A model generated the notes under the pieces. That model did not search any database and was not told where the DNA came from. It was given only the letters and a program-made list of their open reading frames with translations. Of a stretch of DNA of 64,000 nt, positions 33,792 to 44,400 are shown in pieces. Source of the stretch: UKL13-3 sp040387195 (lineage in GTDB: Bacteria > Bacteroidota > Bacteroidia > UKL13-3); the NCBI GenBank assembly GCA_040387195.1, contig JAZKEF010000021.1, forward strand, positions 1 to 64,000. Direction: 5' to 3'. Numbering within the stretch: position 1 is the stretch's first letter; each line of letters begins with the position of its first letter. The position numbers and the translations under genes were made by a program.

Positions 33792-33799
33792 TATTTTCG
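33792..33799 (+). promoter_or_regulatory. Possible -7 box TATTTTCG of purH
   Basis: Same TTCG variant as ahead of hisS and aspS, 26 bases before ATG 33825. It lies in the open extension of the frame, supporting the later start. Confidence 0.35.
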
Positions 33800-33824
33800 C
33801 GCCACTTTTAACCACCACCAACAC

Positions 33825-35348
33825 ATGCAACAACCCAGAAAAATAGCCAATGCCCTTATTTCAGTATTTTACAAAGACGGTTTGGAGCCATTGGCAAAAG
33901 CCTTAAACCAGTTGGGTGTAAACATATACTCAACCGGAGGAACACAAGAGTTTATAGAAAAGTTAGGCCTCAAGGTACATGCGGTGGAGGATCTTACGGG
34001 CTACCCAAGCATTTTGGGCGGACGTGTAAAAACATTGCATCCGAAGGTATTTGGAGGGATTTTGGCGAGACGTTCGAACGAGCAGGACCAGAAGGAAGTA
34101 AAGGAATTTGACATTCCGTTTTTTGATCTTGTTGTGGTGGATTTGTATCCGTTTGAAGAAACCGTAAAATCAACTTCGGAAGAGGCGAAGATTATTGAAA
34201 AAATTGATATTGGCGGTGTTTCACTGATTCGTGCTGCTGCCAAAAATTTTAACGATACCATTATTGTTTGCGATAAGAACGATTGTCCGAAACTGGCCGA
34301 AACGTTGCTGGCCCAACAAGGTGAAACATCAATTGACCAGCGCAGGGTTTTTGCTACCAAAGCTTTCCATGTGACTTCGGATTATGATGGTAAAATTTTC
34401 CAATACTTTGACAAGGAAACAACAACAGCTTTTAAAGCCAGTATAGAACCATCCAAGGTTTTGCGTTATGGAGAAAACCCACACCAGAAAGGTGTTTTTT
34501 ATGGCAACCTTAACGAAATACTTACCCAAAAACATGGCAAGGAGTTATCATACAACAACCTGTTGGATATTGATGCTGCATTGAACCTGATCGGTGACTT
34601 CAGCGAACCTACCGTTGCCATTATCAAGCATAACAACCCATGTGGGGTGGCTTCCCGCAAAACCATTCTCGAAGCATGGAATGATGCTTTATCGGGTGAT
34701 CCGATTTCGGCATTCGGTGGTGTAATCGTTTCCAACCAACCAATTGATGAAGCAACAGCAACGGAAATTGATAAGATCTTTATGGAGGTATTGATTGCTC
34801 CGGGTTACGAAGGCAATGCTTTGCAGATTTTACAGTCTAAAAAGAACCGGGTATTGCTACAGTTGAATGGTAAATTACCGGGTGGCAAACAATACCGCAG
34901 CTTATTGAACGGTGTGGTGGAACAGGATAAAAACGAAGTGATTCTAACCAAAGAAAACTTAACATTGGTTACCCAAACTGCAGCTGACGAAGCTACCCTG
35001 AACGATATGTTGTTTGCAGATAAGATTGTAAAACATACAAAGTCGAATACGATTGTATTGGCAAAAGGTGGTAAACTACTGGGAATTGGTTGCGGACAAA
35101 CATCGCGTGTGGATGCATTGAAACAAGCCATTGCCAAAGCACAGGCTTTTGAGTTTGATTTAACCGGGGCAGTGATGAGCAGTGATGCGTTTTTCCCCTT
35201 CCCTGATTGTGTGGAGATAGCCGATAACGCAGGAATCAAGAGTGTGATTCAACCTGGCGGATCCATTAAGGATGATGCCAGCATTACGTATTGCAACGAC
35301 CACGGAATAGCTATGTATTTTACAGGAACAAGGCATTTCAAACACTAG
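33825..35348 (+). CDS. purH: Bifunctional AICAR formyltransferase / IMP cyclohydrolase
   Basis: 507 residues from ATG 33825 (MQQPRKIANALISVFYKDGL); the 54-residue upstream extension of the frame is non-homologous in style and overlaps a divergent gene. N-terminal IMP cyclohydrolase/MGS-like domain (NIYSTGGTQEFI, GGRVKTLHPKVFGGIL, DLVVVDLYPFEETV) and C-terminal formyltransferase (RYGENPHQKGVFY, KHNNPCGVA, DPISAFGGVIVSN, SSDAFFPFPDCVE). It performs the last two steps of purine synthesis to IMP. Single gene ahead of the rod-shape operon. Confidence 0.96.
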   Translation: MQQPRKIANALISVFYKDGLEPLAKALNQLGVNIYSTGGTQEFIEKLGLKVHAVEDLTGYPSILGGRVKTLHPKVFGGILARRSNEQDQKEVKEFDIPFFDLVVVDLYPFEETVKSTSEEAKIIEKIDIGGVSLIRAAAKNFNDTIIVCDKNDCPKLAETLLAQQGETSIDQRRVFATKAFHVTSDYDGKIFQYFDKETTTAFKASIEPSKVLRYGENPHQKGVFYGNLNEILTQKHGKELSYNNLLDIDAALNLIGDFSEPTVAIIKHNNPCGVASRKTILEAWNDALSGDPISAFGGVIVSNQPIDEATATEIDKIFMEVLIAPGYEGNALQILQSKKNRVLLQLNGKLPGGKQYRSLLNGVVEQDKNEVILTKENLTLVTQTAADEATLNDMLFADKIVKHTKSNTIVLAKGGKLLGIGCGQTSRVDALKQAIAKAQAFEFDLTGAVMSSDAFFPFPDCVEIADNAGIKSVIQPGGSIKDDASITYCNDHGIAMYFTGTRHFKH

Positions 35349-35452
35349 GAAAATGATTGTGCTTTTGCTCTTTCAAATCCCTTAATGAATTACTTCCGGA
35401 AGTGATTCTGAAACTTCCTTTTTATTTTTTCATTTCATCCATTCGCAATCTC

Positions 35453-35460
35453 TATCTTTG
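35453..35460 (+). promoter_or_regulatory. -7 box TATCTTTG ahead of mreB
   Basis: Exact TAnnTTTG giving a leader of about 100 nt; an A/G-rich stretch (AAGAGAAAGAAGAAAA) just before the ATG may aid ribosome binding. Confidence 0.45.
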
Positions 35461-35568
35461 CACCCGTAAAAACTCTTCCACATGCTGCGAAAAAAAGCAG
35501 AACGGATATTTGAATTTTTATACTATAATTTGCAGATAGTAAATTAACCTTTAAGAGAAAGAAGAAAA

Positions 35569-36591
35569 ATGGGAATGTTTAGTTTCCTCACGCAGGATTT
35601 AGCCATCGACTTAGGAACAGCGAATACGCTAATTATACATAAGGACCAAGTGGTTGTGGATGAACCATCCATTATTGCCATCAACCGTAGAACCGGAAAC
35701 GTGATTGCGGTAGGTAGTCAGGCACAACAAATGCATGGGAAAGCCCACGAAGATATTAAGACGATTCGTCCGCTGAAAGATGGAGTAATTGCAGATTTTA
35801 ATGCAGCCGAGCACATGATTCGTGGAATGATTGCGATGATTCAGCAAGGAAACAGGTTAATTAAACCACAGCAACGCATGGTAATTTGTATTCCATCAGG
35901 TATTACCGAAGTGGAAAAACGTGCGGTAAAAGACAGCGCAGAACGTGCCGGAGCAAAAGAAGTGTATTTAATCCATGAACCCATGGCAGCCGCAATCGGT
36001 ATCGGTATTGATGTATTTGAGCCGATGGGGAATATGATTATTGATATCGGTGGTGGAACAACAGAGATTGCCGTTATTGCGCTTGCCGGTATTGTGTGTG
36101 ATCAGTCGATTCGTGTGGCAGGTGATGAGTTTACAGAAGATATTTTGGACTATATGCGCAGACAGCATAACCTGTTGGTAGGTGAACGTACGGCTGAAAG
36201 AATTAAAATTGAAGTAGGTGCCGCGCAAACGGAACTGGAAAACCCTCCACCCGATTTTGCCGTGAATGGTCGCGATTTGATGACGGGTATTCCGAAACAA
36301 ATTACTGTTTCCTACAGCGAGATCGCTGCAGCTTTAGATAAATCCATTTCCAAAATTGAAGAAGCGGTATTGCGTGCACTCGAGTTAACCCCACCGGAAC
36401 TATCAGCTGATATTTACTCTACAGGTCTATACTTAACTGGAGGTGGCGCATTGCTTCGCGGATTGGATAAACGAATCTCTCAAAAAACAAAACTACCCGT
36501 TCATGTTGCTGATGATCCGCTCAGAGCAGTAGTGCGCGGAACAGGTATGGCACTCAAAAACCTGAAGAACTTCAAATTCTTAATGACTTAA
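35569..36591 (+). CDS. mreB: Rod-shape actin homologue MreB
   Basis: 340 residues, usual length. Actin-fold phosphate loops DLGTANTLI (phosphate 1) and IIDIGGGTTEIAVI (phosphate 2), the adenosine motif LTGGGALLRGLDKRI, and VVDEPSIIAI. The short N-terminal FSFLTQD may form the membrane-binding helix. It polymerises on ATP beneath the inner membrane and guides lateral wall synthesis. First gene of mreB-mreC-mreD-mrdA-rodA, all in the same direction; the 82-base gap before mreC holds two hairpins, so mreB may be made in excess of the others. Confidence 0.97.
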   Translation: MGMFSFLTQDLAIDLGTANTLIIHKDQVVVDEPSIIAINRRTGNVIAVGSQAQQMHGKAHEDIKTIRPLKDGVIADFNAAEHMIRGMIAMIQQGNRLIKPQQRMVICIPSGITEVEKRAVKDSAERAGAKEVYLIHEPMAAAIGIGIDVFEPMGNMIIDIGGGTTEIAVIALAGIVCDQSIRVAGDEFTEDILDYMRRQHNLLVGERTAERIKIEVGAAQTELENPPPDFAVNGRDLMTGIPKQITVSYSEIAAALDKSISKIEEAVLRALELTPPELSADIYSTGLYLTGGGALLRGLDKRISQKTKLPVHVADDPLRAVVRGTGMALKNLKNFKFLMT

Positions 36592-36598
36592 GAAATCC

Positions 36599-36647
36599 TC
36601 CCGATAGTTATCGGGACGAAATTCGAAAACCCGTTCTTTCGAATTTC
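36599..36647. repeat. Two adjacent hairpins between mreB and mreC
   Basis: TCCCGATA-gt-TATCGGGA (36599-36616) and, one base later, GAAATTCGAAA / TTTCGAATTTC with an 8-base loop (36618-36647). Both stems are perfect, and neither is followed by a strong T tract. Confidence 0.75.
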
Positions 36648-36673
36648 GGATTTAATTATTCGAATTTTAGCCG

Positions 36674-37501
36674 ATGCGCAACCTCATATTCTTCATTTAT
36701 AAGTATTATGCGTTCTTCATGTTTCTATCACTTGAAGTTGCTGCATTTGTTGTGATTTATCGGTTTAACAATTACCAGAAGGCAAGTTTTGTTAATTATA
36801 CCACCGGTGTTACCAGCTCGTTTTATACCGTAGTAAGCAATACGCACGACTATTTTAACCTGCGCAGGGTGAATGATAGTTTGCAAATTGAAAATGCTCG
36901 TTTGCGATCGGAACTGCTTACTTCTTATTACAAGAATAATTTTACCACTACCCAGATTAATGATACGGTTTATAAACAGCAGTATGAGTATATTCCGGCT
37001 CAGGTGGTGAGCAATTCGGTAACCAAACGAAATAATTACATCACGTTGAACCGCGGTAAGCTGCATGGCATTGAACCTAAAATGGGTGTAATCAGCGAAA
37101 GTGGCATTGTGGGTATTGTGATGAATGTATCAAACCATTATTGCACGGTACTTTCATTGCTGAACAATAATTCTAAAATAAGTGCAAAGCTTCAAAAAAA
37201 TGGAGCCTTTGGTTCATTAGTGTGGGATGGCGATGATCCTAAGTTTGCGGCACTGCGTGATGTAAACAAACACGTTCCACTAATGACCAATGACCAAATC
37301 ATTACCAGTAATTTCTCTACGCTATTTCCGGAAGGAATTCCCATTGGAAAAATATATGCTCATTCGCTGGATGCAGGAGATAACTTTCACACCATTAAAG
37401 TGGAATTATATACCGACTTTTCATCTGTATCAACAGTATATGTGATTCGTAATTTACTCAAACAAGAACAACAAGACTTAGAAGCAACCATTAAACAGTG
37501 A
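36674..37501 (+). CDS. mreC: Rod shape-determining protein MreC
   Basis: 275 residues. One N-terminal membrane helix (FFIYKYYAFFMFLSLEVAAFVVIY), a coiled-coil-prone stretch (RRVNDSLQIENARLRSELLTSY), then the periplasmic beta-barrel domain (IPAQVVSNSVTKRNNYITLNRGKLHGIEPKMGVISESGIVGIV, ISAKLQKNGAFGSLVWDGDDP, NFSTLFPEGIPIGKI). It links cytoplasmic MreB with periplasmic wall enzymes. Stop and the GTG start of mreD overlap (GTGA). Confidence 0.95.
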   Translation: MRNLIFFIYKYYAFFMFLSLEVAAFVVIYRFNNYQKASFVNYTTGVTSSFYTVVSNTHDYFNLRRVNDSLQIENARLRSELLTSYYKNNFTTTQINDTVYKQQYEYIPAQVVSNSVTKRNNYITLNRGKLHGIEPKMGVISESGIVGIVMNVSNHYCTVLSLLNNNSKISAKLQKNGAFGSLVWDGDDPKFAALRDVNKHVPLMTNDQIITSNFSTLFPEGIPIGKIYAHSLDAGDNFHTIKVELYTDFSSVSTVYVIRNLLKQEQQDLEATIKQ

Positions 37502-38019
37502 TACTAGAAGTACTCTCCTATTTACTACGCTTTATTGCCATTATACTCTTGCAGTTATTGGTGGTGAACAATATTGAATTGAGCAGTTACATCAATCCGT
37601 ATGTTTACGTTGCCTTTATTTTAACCCTGCCTGTTACCATGAAGCCATGGCAAATTATATTCCTCTCCTTTTTTACCGGAGCAGCAATGGATGCTTTTTC
37701 AAGCACACCCGGACTACATATAGCTGCTACTAATTTTATGGGATACATGCGCATTCATTATTTACGGGTTACCACCACCAAGGAAGATATGGAGGGCCGT
37801 ATGGTTCCTTCTGTGTCGCAAAAGGGAATTGTATGGTTTACCGTTTATGCGTTTGTGATGATTTTCCTGCATCATTTTGTGTTGTTCTTCATGGAGATTT
37901 ACGGATTTCAGGAATTCTTTTCTACTTTATCACGCATACTGGTAAGTACATTGGTAACGCTGTTACTTATCATCACCGGACAGTTACTGTTCTTCCGATC
38001 GAAAAAAAGCAATGGATAG
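37498..38019 (+). CDS. mreD: Rod shape-determining membrane protein MreD
   Basis: 173 residues, five or so membrane helices (LLRFIAIILLQLLVVNNIEL, PYVYVAFILTLPV, WQIIFLSFFTGAAMDAFSSTPG, a Phe-rich helix, and VSTLVTLLLIITGQLLFF). Divergent in sequence, as is usual for MreD, but position and topology identify it. GTG start overlaps the mreC stop by 4 bases, and its end overlaps mrdA by 8, so the block is translationally coupled. Confidence 0.88.
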   Translation: MILEVLSYLLRFIAIILLQLLVVNNIELSSYINPYVYVAFILTLPVTMKPWQIIFLSFFTGAAMDAFSSTPGLHIAATNFMGYMRIHYLRVTTTKEDMEGRMVPSVSQKGIVWFTVYAFVMIFLHHFVLFFMEIYGFQEFFSTLSRILVSTLVTLLLIITGQLLFFRSKKSNG

Positions 38020-39862
38020 CCTGGCTAAACGAAATGTGCTGATTGCCATCTTTGTTTCGCTGGCAGTCATATATGTCATCCGACTTTCATTCCTTCAATT
38101 GCTGGATGACTCTTACCTGCGTTCAGCTCAGGAAAATGTATTACAGGAACAAACCATTTATCCGGCACGTGGATTAATATACGACCGTAAAGGAGAATTG
38201 CTGGTATACAATGATGCTATTTATGACTTAAATGTAATTCCTGAACAGGTTAAAGGTCTTGACACCGCCATGTTTTGTATGGTGCTGGGCATTACCAAAC
38301 AAGACTTTATAGCCAAGTTCGAAAAAATTAAGCGCAGTGTTGGGTATGCACCATACCGGCCGGGACTTTTCGAAAAACAACTGAACATTCCGACTTATGC
38401 CGCTTTCCAGGAACACCTGTTTGACTTTCCGGGTTTTTATGTGAACGTACGCACCGACCGTAAATACAAGTTTGCAGATGCTGCTCACGTAATGGGCTAT
38501 ATTGGTGAGGTAACAGACAGGGACATTGAGAAATCGGGGGATTATTACCGCATGGGTGATTTTATCGGAATCAGCGGTGTAGAGCGATCATATGAAGAAA
38601 TATTGCGCGGGCAAAAGGGTGTTACGTATGTACTTGTTGACTCCAAGAACAGAACCCAGGGAAGATATAAGGAAGGACAGTTTGATACCGCTGCCGTTGC
38701 AGGTAAAAATATTGAATTGAGTATCGATCACCAATTACAGTCGTTGGGAGAACAATTGCTGCAGAATAAAATTGGCAGTGTGGTGGCTATTGAACCTTCA
38801 ACCGGAGAAATTCTGGCATTGGTTGCAAGTCCTACCTATGATCCCAATTTATTTGTAGGACGCGAACGTGGTAACAACTATATGAAATTATTACGCGATC
38901 CCTCCAAACCTTTATTTAACAGGCCGCTTGCCGCCCCTTATCCTCCTGGTTCTATCTTTAAGGTATTGATGTCGCTTACCGGACAACAGGAAGGTGTGCT
39001 AACCCCAAATACCAGTTATGGGTGCCATGGTGGTTACTTATTTGTTGGGTGCCATCCGCATGGTTCTCCGCTGCAACTACGTGGTGCCATTGCGGTATCG
39101 TGTAATGCCTATTTTTGCCAGGTATACCGGAGTGTGGTTAATAATCCCCGCTATCCTCATGTAGAAAATGCCTATGATAATTTCCATAAACATATTGCCA
39201 GTTTCGGCTTAGGCAAAAAACTGGGTGTCGACCTATACGGTGAGGGAGGCGGATTGCTTCCTACATCTGATTATTACGATAAAATATATGGCCGGTACCG
39301 CTGGCAGGCACTTACTACTATTTCATTGGGAATCGGACAGGGAGAGTTGGGTATTACACCTTTGCAAATGGCCAATGCCACAGCTGCAGTAGCCAACAGA
39401 GGGTATTATATTACACCTCATATTGTAAAAACGATTGAGGGTAAAAAGAATCCCAACCCCGAGTACAATATCAAACACTGGACAACAATTGATACTGCCT
39501 ATTTCCCAGTAGTGATTGATGGAATGCACGATGTGGTGGAAGCGGGAACAGCCCGGATTGCCCGGATTCCGGGAATTCAAATTTGTGGCAAAACGGGGAC
39601 GGCACAAAATCCGCATGGAAAAGATCACTCCATATTTTTTGCATTTGCACCCAAGGACAATCCTAAAATAGCCATTGCTGTGATTGTTGAAAATGCCGGA
39701 TATGGCGCCACCTGGGCTGCACCTATTGCAAGCCTGATGATGGAACAATACCTCACCGGAAAACATGACACCCGCAAAGCATTACTGGAACGTATGCTCA
39801 AAGGAAATTTAACACATAAAAATGATTCAAACGCAACAACAACCCAAACCGTCAAACATTGA
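38012..39862 (+). CDS. mrdA: Penicillin-binding protein 2 (elongasome transpeptidase)
   Basis: 616 residues. N-terminal membrane helix (NVLIAIFVSLAVIYVIRLSFLQ), PBP dimerisation domain (ARGLIYDRKGELLVYND), and transpeptidase domain with catalytic Ser314-x-x-Lys317 in PPGSIFKVL, SCN at about 363, and KTGTAQ at about 527. It cross-links peptidoglycan during rod elongation, paired with RodA encoded next. It overlaps mreD by 8 bp and rodA by 41 bp. Confidence 0.96.
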   Translation: MDSLAKRNVLIAIFVSLAVIYVIRLSFLQLLDDSYLRSAQENVLQEQTIYPARGLIYDRKGELLVYNDAIYDLNVIPEQVKGLDTAMFCMVLGITKQDFIAKFEKIKRSVGYAPYRPGLFEKQLNIPTYAAFQEHLFDFPGFYVNVRTDRKYKFADAAHVMGYIGEVTDRDIEKSGDYYRMGDFIGISGVERSYEEILRGQKGVTYVLVDSKNRTQGRYKEGQFDTAAVAGKNIELSIDHQLQSLGEQLLQNKIGSVVAIEPSTGEILALVASPTYDPNLFVGRERGNNYMKLLRDPSKPLFNRPLAAPYPPGSIFKVLMSLTGQQEGVLTPNTSYGCHGGYLFVGCHPHGSPLQLRGAIAVSCNAYFCQVYRSVVNNPRYPHVENAYDNFHKHIASFGLGKKLGVDLYGEGGGLLPTSDYYDKIYGRYRWQALTTISLGIGQGELGITPLQMANATAAVANRGYYITPHIVKTIEGKKNPNPEYNIKHWTTIDTAYFPVVIDGMHDVVEAGTARIARIPGIQICGKTGTAQNPHGKDHSIFFAFAPKDNPKIAIAVIVENAGYGATWAAPIASLMMEQYLTGKHDTRKALLERMLKGNLTHKNDSNATTTQTVKH

Positions 39863-41102
39863 TTGGCTAACATTGGTGTTGTACTACGCCTTTGTAATTG
39901 CCGGTCTGTTGTGCATTTATGCATCCGTATATAAGGATACCTATCCAATGATTTATGATACCAACATGAATTACGGTAAACAGGTAATATGGATTGTTGC
40001 GGCCTCCTTTCTGGGCTTACTGATTCTGTTGGTTGATGAGAAGTTTTTTTACGCATTCTCTTATCCCATATACGTGCTCACCATTCTGCTGCTTATCGCG
40101 GTATTATTACTTGGAACAACCGTAAAAGGCTCAAGTTCATGGATTGAAATTGCAGGCTTCCGAATGCAGCCGGCCGAGTTTGCTAAATTTGGAACCTCGC
40201 TCGCATTAGCCCGATACCTTGGTGGGTTTAATATCAAATTCAATAATCGGAAAGTTCAATATATTTCGAGTGCAATGATTTTGCTGCCGATGATTATCAT
40301 CCTGATGCAAAATGAAACCGGTAGTGCGTTGGTTTTTGCTTCCTTTATATTTGTACTATACAGAGAAGGCCTGCCCGGATACTTTTTGTTCATCGGGTTT
40401 CTTATGGCATTACTTGGGGTACTAGCTTTGGTCATACCTTCATTATACCTTATCATAGCTATTGCAGCTATTGCAGGCCTGTTTACGCTTATCATCCGCA
40501 GAAACCGACAAAACCTATTAATAGTTGCCGGAGTGGCGTTAATAGCATGTGCATATGTGAGCAGTATCGGTTATGCCTTTGAAAATATTCTGCAGGCGCA
40601 TCAGAAGTCGCGTATTAATGTATTGCTGGGAAAAGAAGTTGATTTAAAAGGTGCCGGTTACAATGTGCAGCAATCCAAAATTGCCATTGGCTCCGGAGGA
40701 TTATGGGGCAAAGGTTTTCTCGAGGGAACACAAAATAAATTCCGGTTTGTACCAGAGCAAAGTACCGATTTCATTTTCTGTACCATTGGTGAAGAATATG
40801 GATTTGTGGGATCTGTTGTGTTTATTGTTCTTTATATCCTCCTTTTATGGCGCATCCTTATAATGGCAGAACGCCAGCGGCAAAAGTTTAACCGCATCTA
40901 TGGTTATTGTGTAGCATCTATTTTATTTTTCCATTTTGCCATTAATATTGGTATGACACTTGGCTTGCTTCCGGTTATTGGAATTCCACTTCCATTCTTT
41001 AGTTATGGCGGTTCTTCATTATTAAGCTTCACCATATTGCTGTTTATCTTTATCCGGTTGGATGCAAACAGGCAAAATGAACTTCGAGGCGCCTTCGACT
41101 AA
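39822..41102 (+). CDS. rodA: SEDS-family glycosyltransferase RodA
   Basis: 426 residues with about ten membrane helices. SEDS signatures: GSSSWIEIAGFRMQPAEFAKFGTSLALARYL, QNETGSALVFASFIFVLYREG, PEQSTDFIFCTIGEEYGFVGS, and GIPLPFFSYGGSSLLSFTILL. It polymerises glycan strands from lipid II in the elongasome with PBP2. The ATG lies inside the last 41 bases of mrdA, an unusually long overlap but consistent with tight coupling. No terminator is evident after it. Confidence 0.95.
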   Translation: MIQTQQQPKPSNIDWLTLVLYYAFVIAGLLCIYASVYKDTYPMIYDTNMNYGKQVIWIVAASFLGLLILLVDEKFFYAFSYPIYVLTILLLIAVLLLGTTVKGSSSWIEIAGFRMQPAEFAKFGTSLALARYLGGFNIKFNNRKVQYISSAMILLPMIIILMQNETGSALVFASFIFVLYREGLPGYFLFIGFLMALLGVLALVIPSLYLIIAIAAIAGLFTLIIRRNRQNLLIVAGVALIACAYVSSIGYAFENILQAHQKSRINVLLGKEVDLKGAGYNVQQSKIAIGSGGLWGKGFLEGTQNKFRFVPEQSTDFIFCTIGEEYGFVGSVVFIVLYILLLWRILIMAERQRQKFNRIYGYCVASILFFHFAINIGMTLGLLPVIGIPLPFFSYGGSSLLSFTILLFIFIRLDANRQNELRGAFD

Positions 41103-41451
41103 ATAGTTGAAATTCTGAATACTAACTTTAATTTTTCTTAAGTCCACCCTCCGGTTTGTGTCACAAAACCAGTAGACGTATTTGTATTTAAATGTCGGCT
41201 GGCCATATATAAGCTGCTCCTTTTTAAGAAAATAATTCTTAAAAATTTGTTTATATAGGATTAATTTTTAACTTGGATTTAATATTTAATCCAAATTATT
41301 AGTCCCCTATGCAAGTAAATATCTACTGGGCCTGTTTTCATAGACCCTTTTTCGTGTTGCTTCCCATACCATGGAATACAACGGTTTGGAATGAATAGCA
41401 TAGCCTCATTCGAAGGCCTCTTTCTTCATTTTTTTTATTAATTCTTATTTC
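41103..41451. other. AT-rich leader region ahead of the giant surface-protein gene
   Basis: 349 bases without a gene. It contains a perfect 9-bp AT hairpin TTTTAAGAA / TTCTTAAAA (41222-41244) and an interrupted inverted repeat TTGGATT...AATCCAA (41273-41294). A weak promoter-like pair TTTG (41155-41158) and TATTTG (41179-41184), 20 bases apart, would give a leader of more than 250 nt. I see no RNA family in it. Confidence 0.4.
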
Positions 41452-44400
41452 ATGAAAACAACAAATACAATTAAAAAATTAGCATTTGTGGTCTCCTTAA
41501 TGTTCGCAGCACTTTTTCAAACTCATGCACAAGTGAGTTTAACTGCTACTGCAGGAACTACAGGCCCTACAGCTTACACAACAGTGAACGCAGCTTTAGC
41601 TGCCATTACAGCAGGTACCCATCAGGGTGCGATTATCATTACCATTAGTGCCAACACAACAGAACCCGCATATAGTGCAGCCAATCAATTATTGGCTTCG
41701 GGTGTTGGTACGGCAATTTACCAGAGCGTTAAAATCGTTCCGGTAGGAAATGTTACCGTTAGTTCATCAACCCTTACAGGTGGTCGTGGATTGCTTGAAT
41801 TTATCGGTGCCGATAGTATTACCATTGATGGCGATGACCCATTAACTGCAGGCACGCGAAATTTAACTTTTCAACTAAATACAGGAACAACAACTTACAC
41901 TTCGGCCTTACGCTTCAGTTCTGCATCATCTACAGGAAATGGTTGCCGTGATGTAACCGTAAAAAACTGTATCATTATCGGTAGCAGAAATAGTGCTACC
42001 GCAAACAATATTGGATTTGGTATTACCTCAAATGGCGTATCAAATGCTGCCTTATCATCTGTAACAACAGGTGCTGCCGATAATGATAACATGCGCATCG
42101 AGAACAACGAATTCAGAAGATGCCATTATGGATTTCACTCTTACGGAATAGCCGCTTATGTATCGGATAGTCTTGTGGTTCGCAACAATAAATTCGGAAG
42201 TGGTACTTCTGCACAAAATATTGGACTTTGGGGTATTTATACCGGGTATACAGCAACCTATGTAAACAGCGGATCTGCTGTTATCGAAGGCAATGAAATT
42301 CAGGTTGGTGATTATGGTACCGGTGGCTATTCAGTAAACATTGCGGCTATCAATCTGGTAGCCGGTAATGCCGGAGCCACTATACGCAATAACTATATAC
42401 ATGATGTAAACCAACCATCAACGGGTGGTTATGGGGCATATGGTATTTTCATTTCGAACGGAACTTTCAACGACAGTATGTCGGTTTACAACAATATCAT
42501 CCGTGATATCAAAATGTATCCTTACCAAACATCTTCTCCAAATAACTGGATGGCGATGGGGGTTTACATCAATAATGTGGTAGTTGGATTAAAGTTCAAC
42601 CACAACACAATTGTGATGAATCAGCAATTAAATCCAAATCCTATCTACTCTTCTTATTGTGTAGCAATTGCATCATCAATGGCATTTAAGGAGTTTAACA
42701 ACAATATTCTTGTAAACAACCACAGTAGTGCAGAGGGCATTGCTGTTTATGCAAACAGCACTGCTAACTTTTCCGGATCTTCGATGGACCGTAACAATTA
42801 TTATGTTGCTCCCGGATCGCGCTTAGGTTATTATTCAGGTAATCAAACAACATTAGCGGCCTGGAAAACGGCTACCTCAAAAGATAGCAATTCATTTAAT
42901 GTTATTCCTCCATTTGTTTCTGCAACAGATCTTCGTTTACAGCCTGCTGCAAAAACTGCGTTGGAATCGGGTGGAGCACCCACCTCTGTTATGGTAGATA
43001 TTGATGGCGATGTACGTCCGGGTCCTGCGGGTTCAACCCAAGGAGGAGGAACTGCACCGGATATCGGAGCAGATGAAGCGGATATGAAGTTAGATATTTA
43101 TGGCATTGACTCAACAGGTGTGGATCAAATCACCGGATTGGTTTCTGCCGGAAATACCAACAAACAAGTTGTGCGCATCAGAACATATGTATCAGGAAGC
43201 ACCGGTTTGCCATTATCATTGAGTTCAATGGTGTTAAATACAGCAGGATCTACAAGTGCCCTTGATATTGCTGCTGCCAATGTTTATTACACAGGAAGCA
43301 ATGCAACTTTTTCAACCGCCACCCAATTTGGAACAACAGTAGCTTCACCAAGCGGTTCGTTCACCGTTACCGGCACACAATCATTACCTGTAGGTATTAA
43401 TTATTTTTGGGTTGCATATGATGTAAGTCCAACAGCCGTAACTGCAAATGTTCTTGATGTACGTTTGGATAGCATCCAGGTTTTAGGAAATTACTACCTT
43501 CCGTCAAATGGTAGTCCTGCAGGCAATCTCCAGATCATGCCTCCAATGACTTATATTAGTTCAACGGTAACACAAAATGCTACTTCAAAAATTGAACAAG
43601 GCAGCAGTAACAATCAGATTGTAGGTGTTCAAATTGTAACATCACCAACCGGTGCTCCGATCAGCCTTACCAACTTTGATGTTCCAACAATTGGAACAAC
43701 AGCCTTAACCGACATTCTACGTTTAAAAATATGGTCAACCGGTAACAGCAATGTATTTGCTACCACCAACCAGTTTGGAACAACAGTAGATACACCGGCT
43801 GCAACACAAAGTATTTCAGGAAACATGTCATTGACCAACGGTGTAAACTACTTTTGGATTACCTACGACATTCCTGCAACAGCTACTTTGGCAAACGTTG
43901 TGGATGCCGCAGTTACATCTGTTACAGTAGGAGGTATCGCTCAGGTTCCAACCGTTACTACTCCAGCCGGAAGTCGCGAAATCAGAATGCCTTATTGTCC
44001 TTCTTCACCTGGAAATACCGGTGACGAAGAGATTTTTAATGTAACATTCGGAACTTTGAACAACTCATCAACCTGTACCACACTGGCTCCGGGCCCCGGC
44101 TCTGTTCTTGAGTTATATTCAAATTATACTACATCCGTACCTGCACCAAATGTATTAAAAGGCACCTCGGTTCCATTCTCTTTGACCAAAGGAACTTGTG
44201 GTGGATTCTATGGTGAAGTGGTTGCTGTTTATATTGACTTCAACCAAAACGGTGTGCTTACCGATGCTGGAGAAAATGTATTAATGACTCCTAATGCAAC
44301 CGGATTCCTTGGTCAGATTATTTCAGCAAACATTACGATCCCTTGTAATGCCTCGTTAGGCGAAACAAGAATGCGGGTAGTATATGAAGAAGGATTTACA

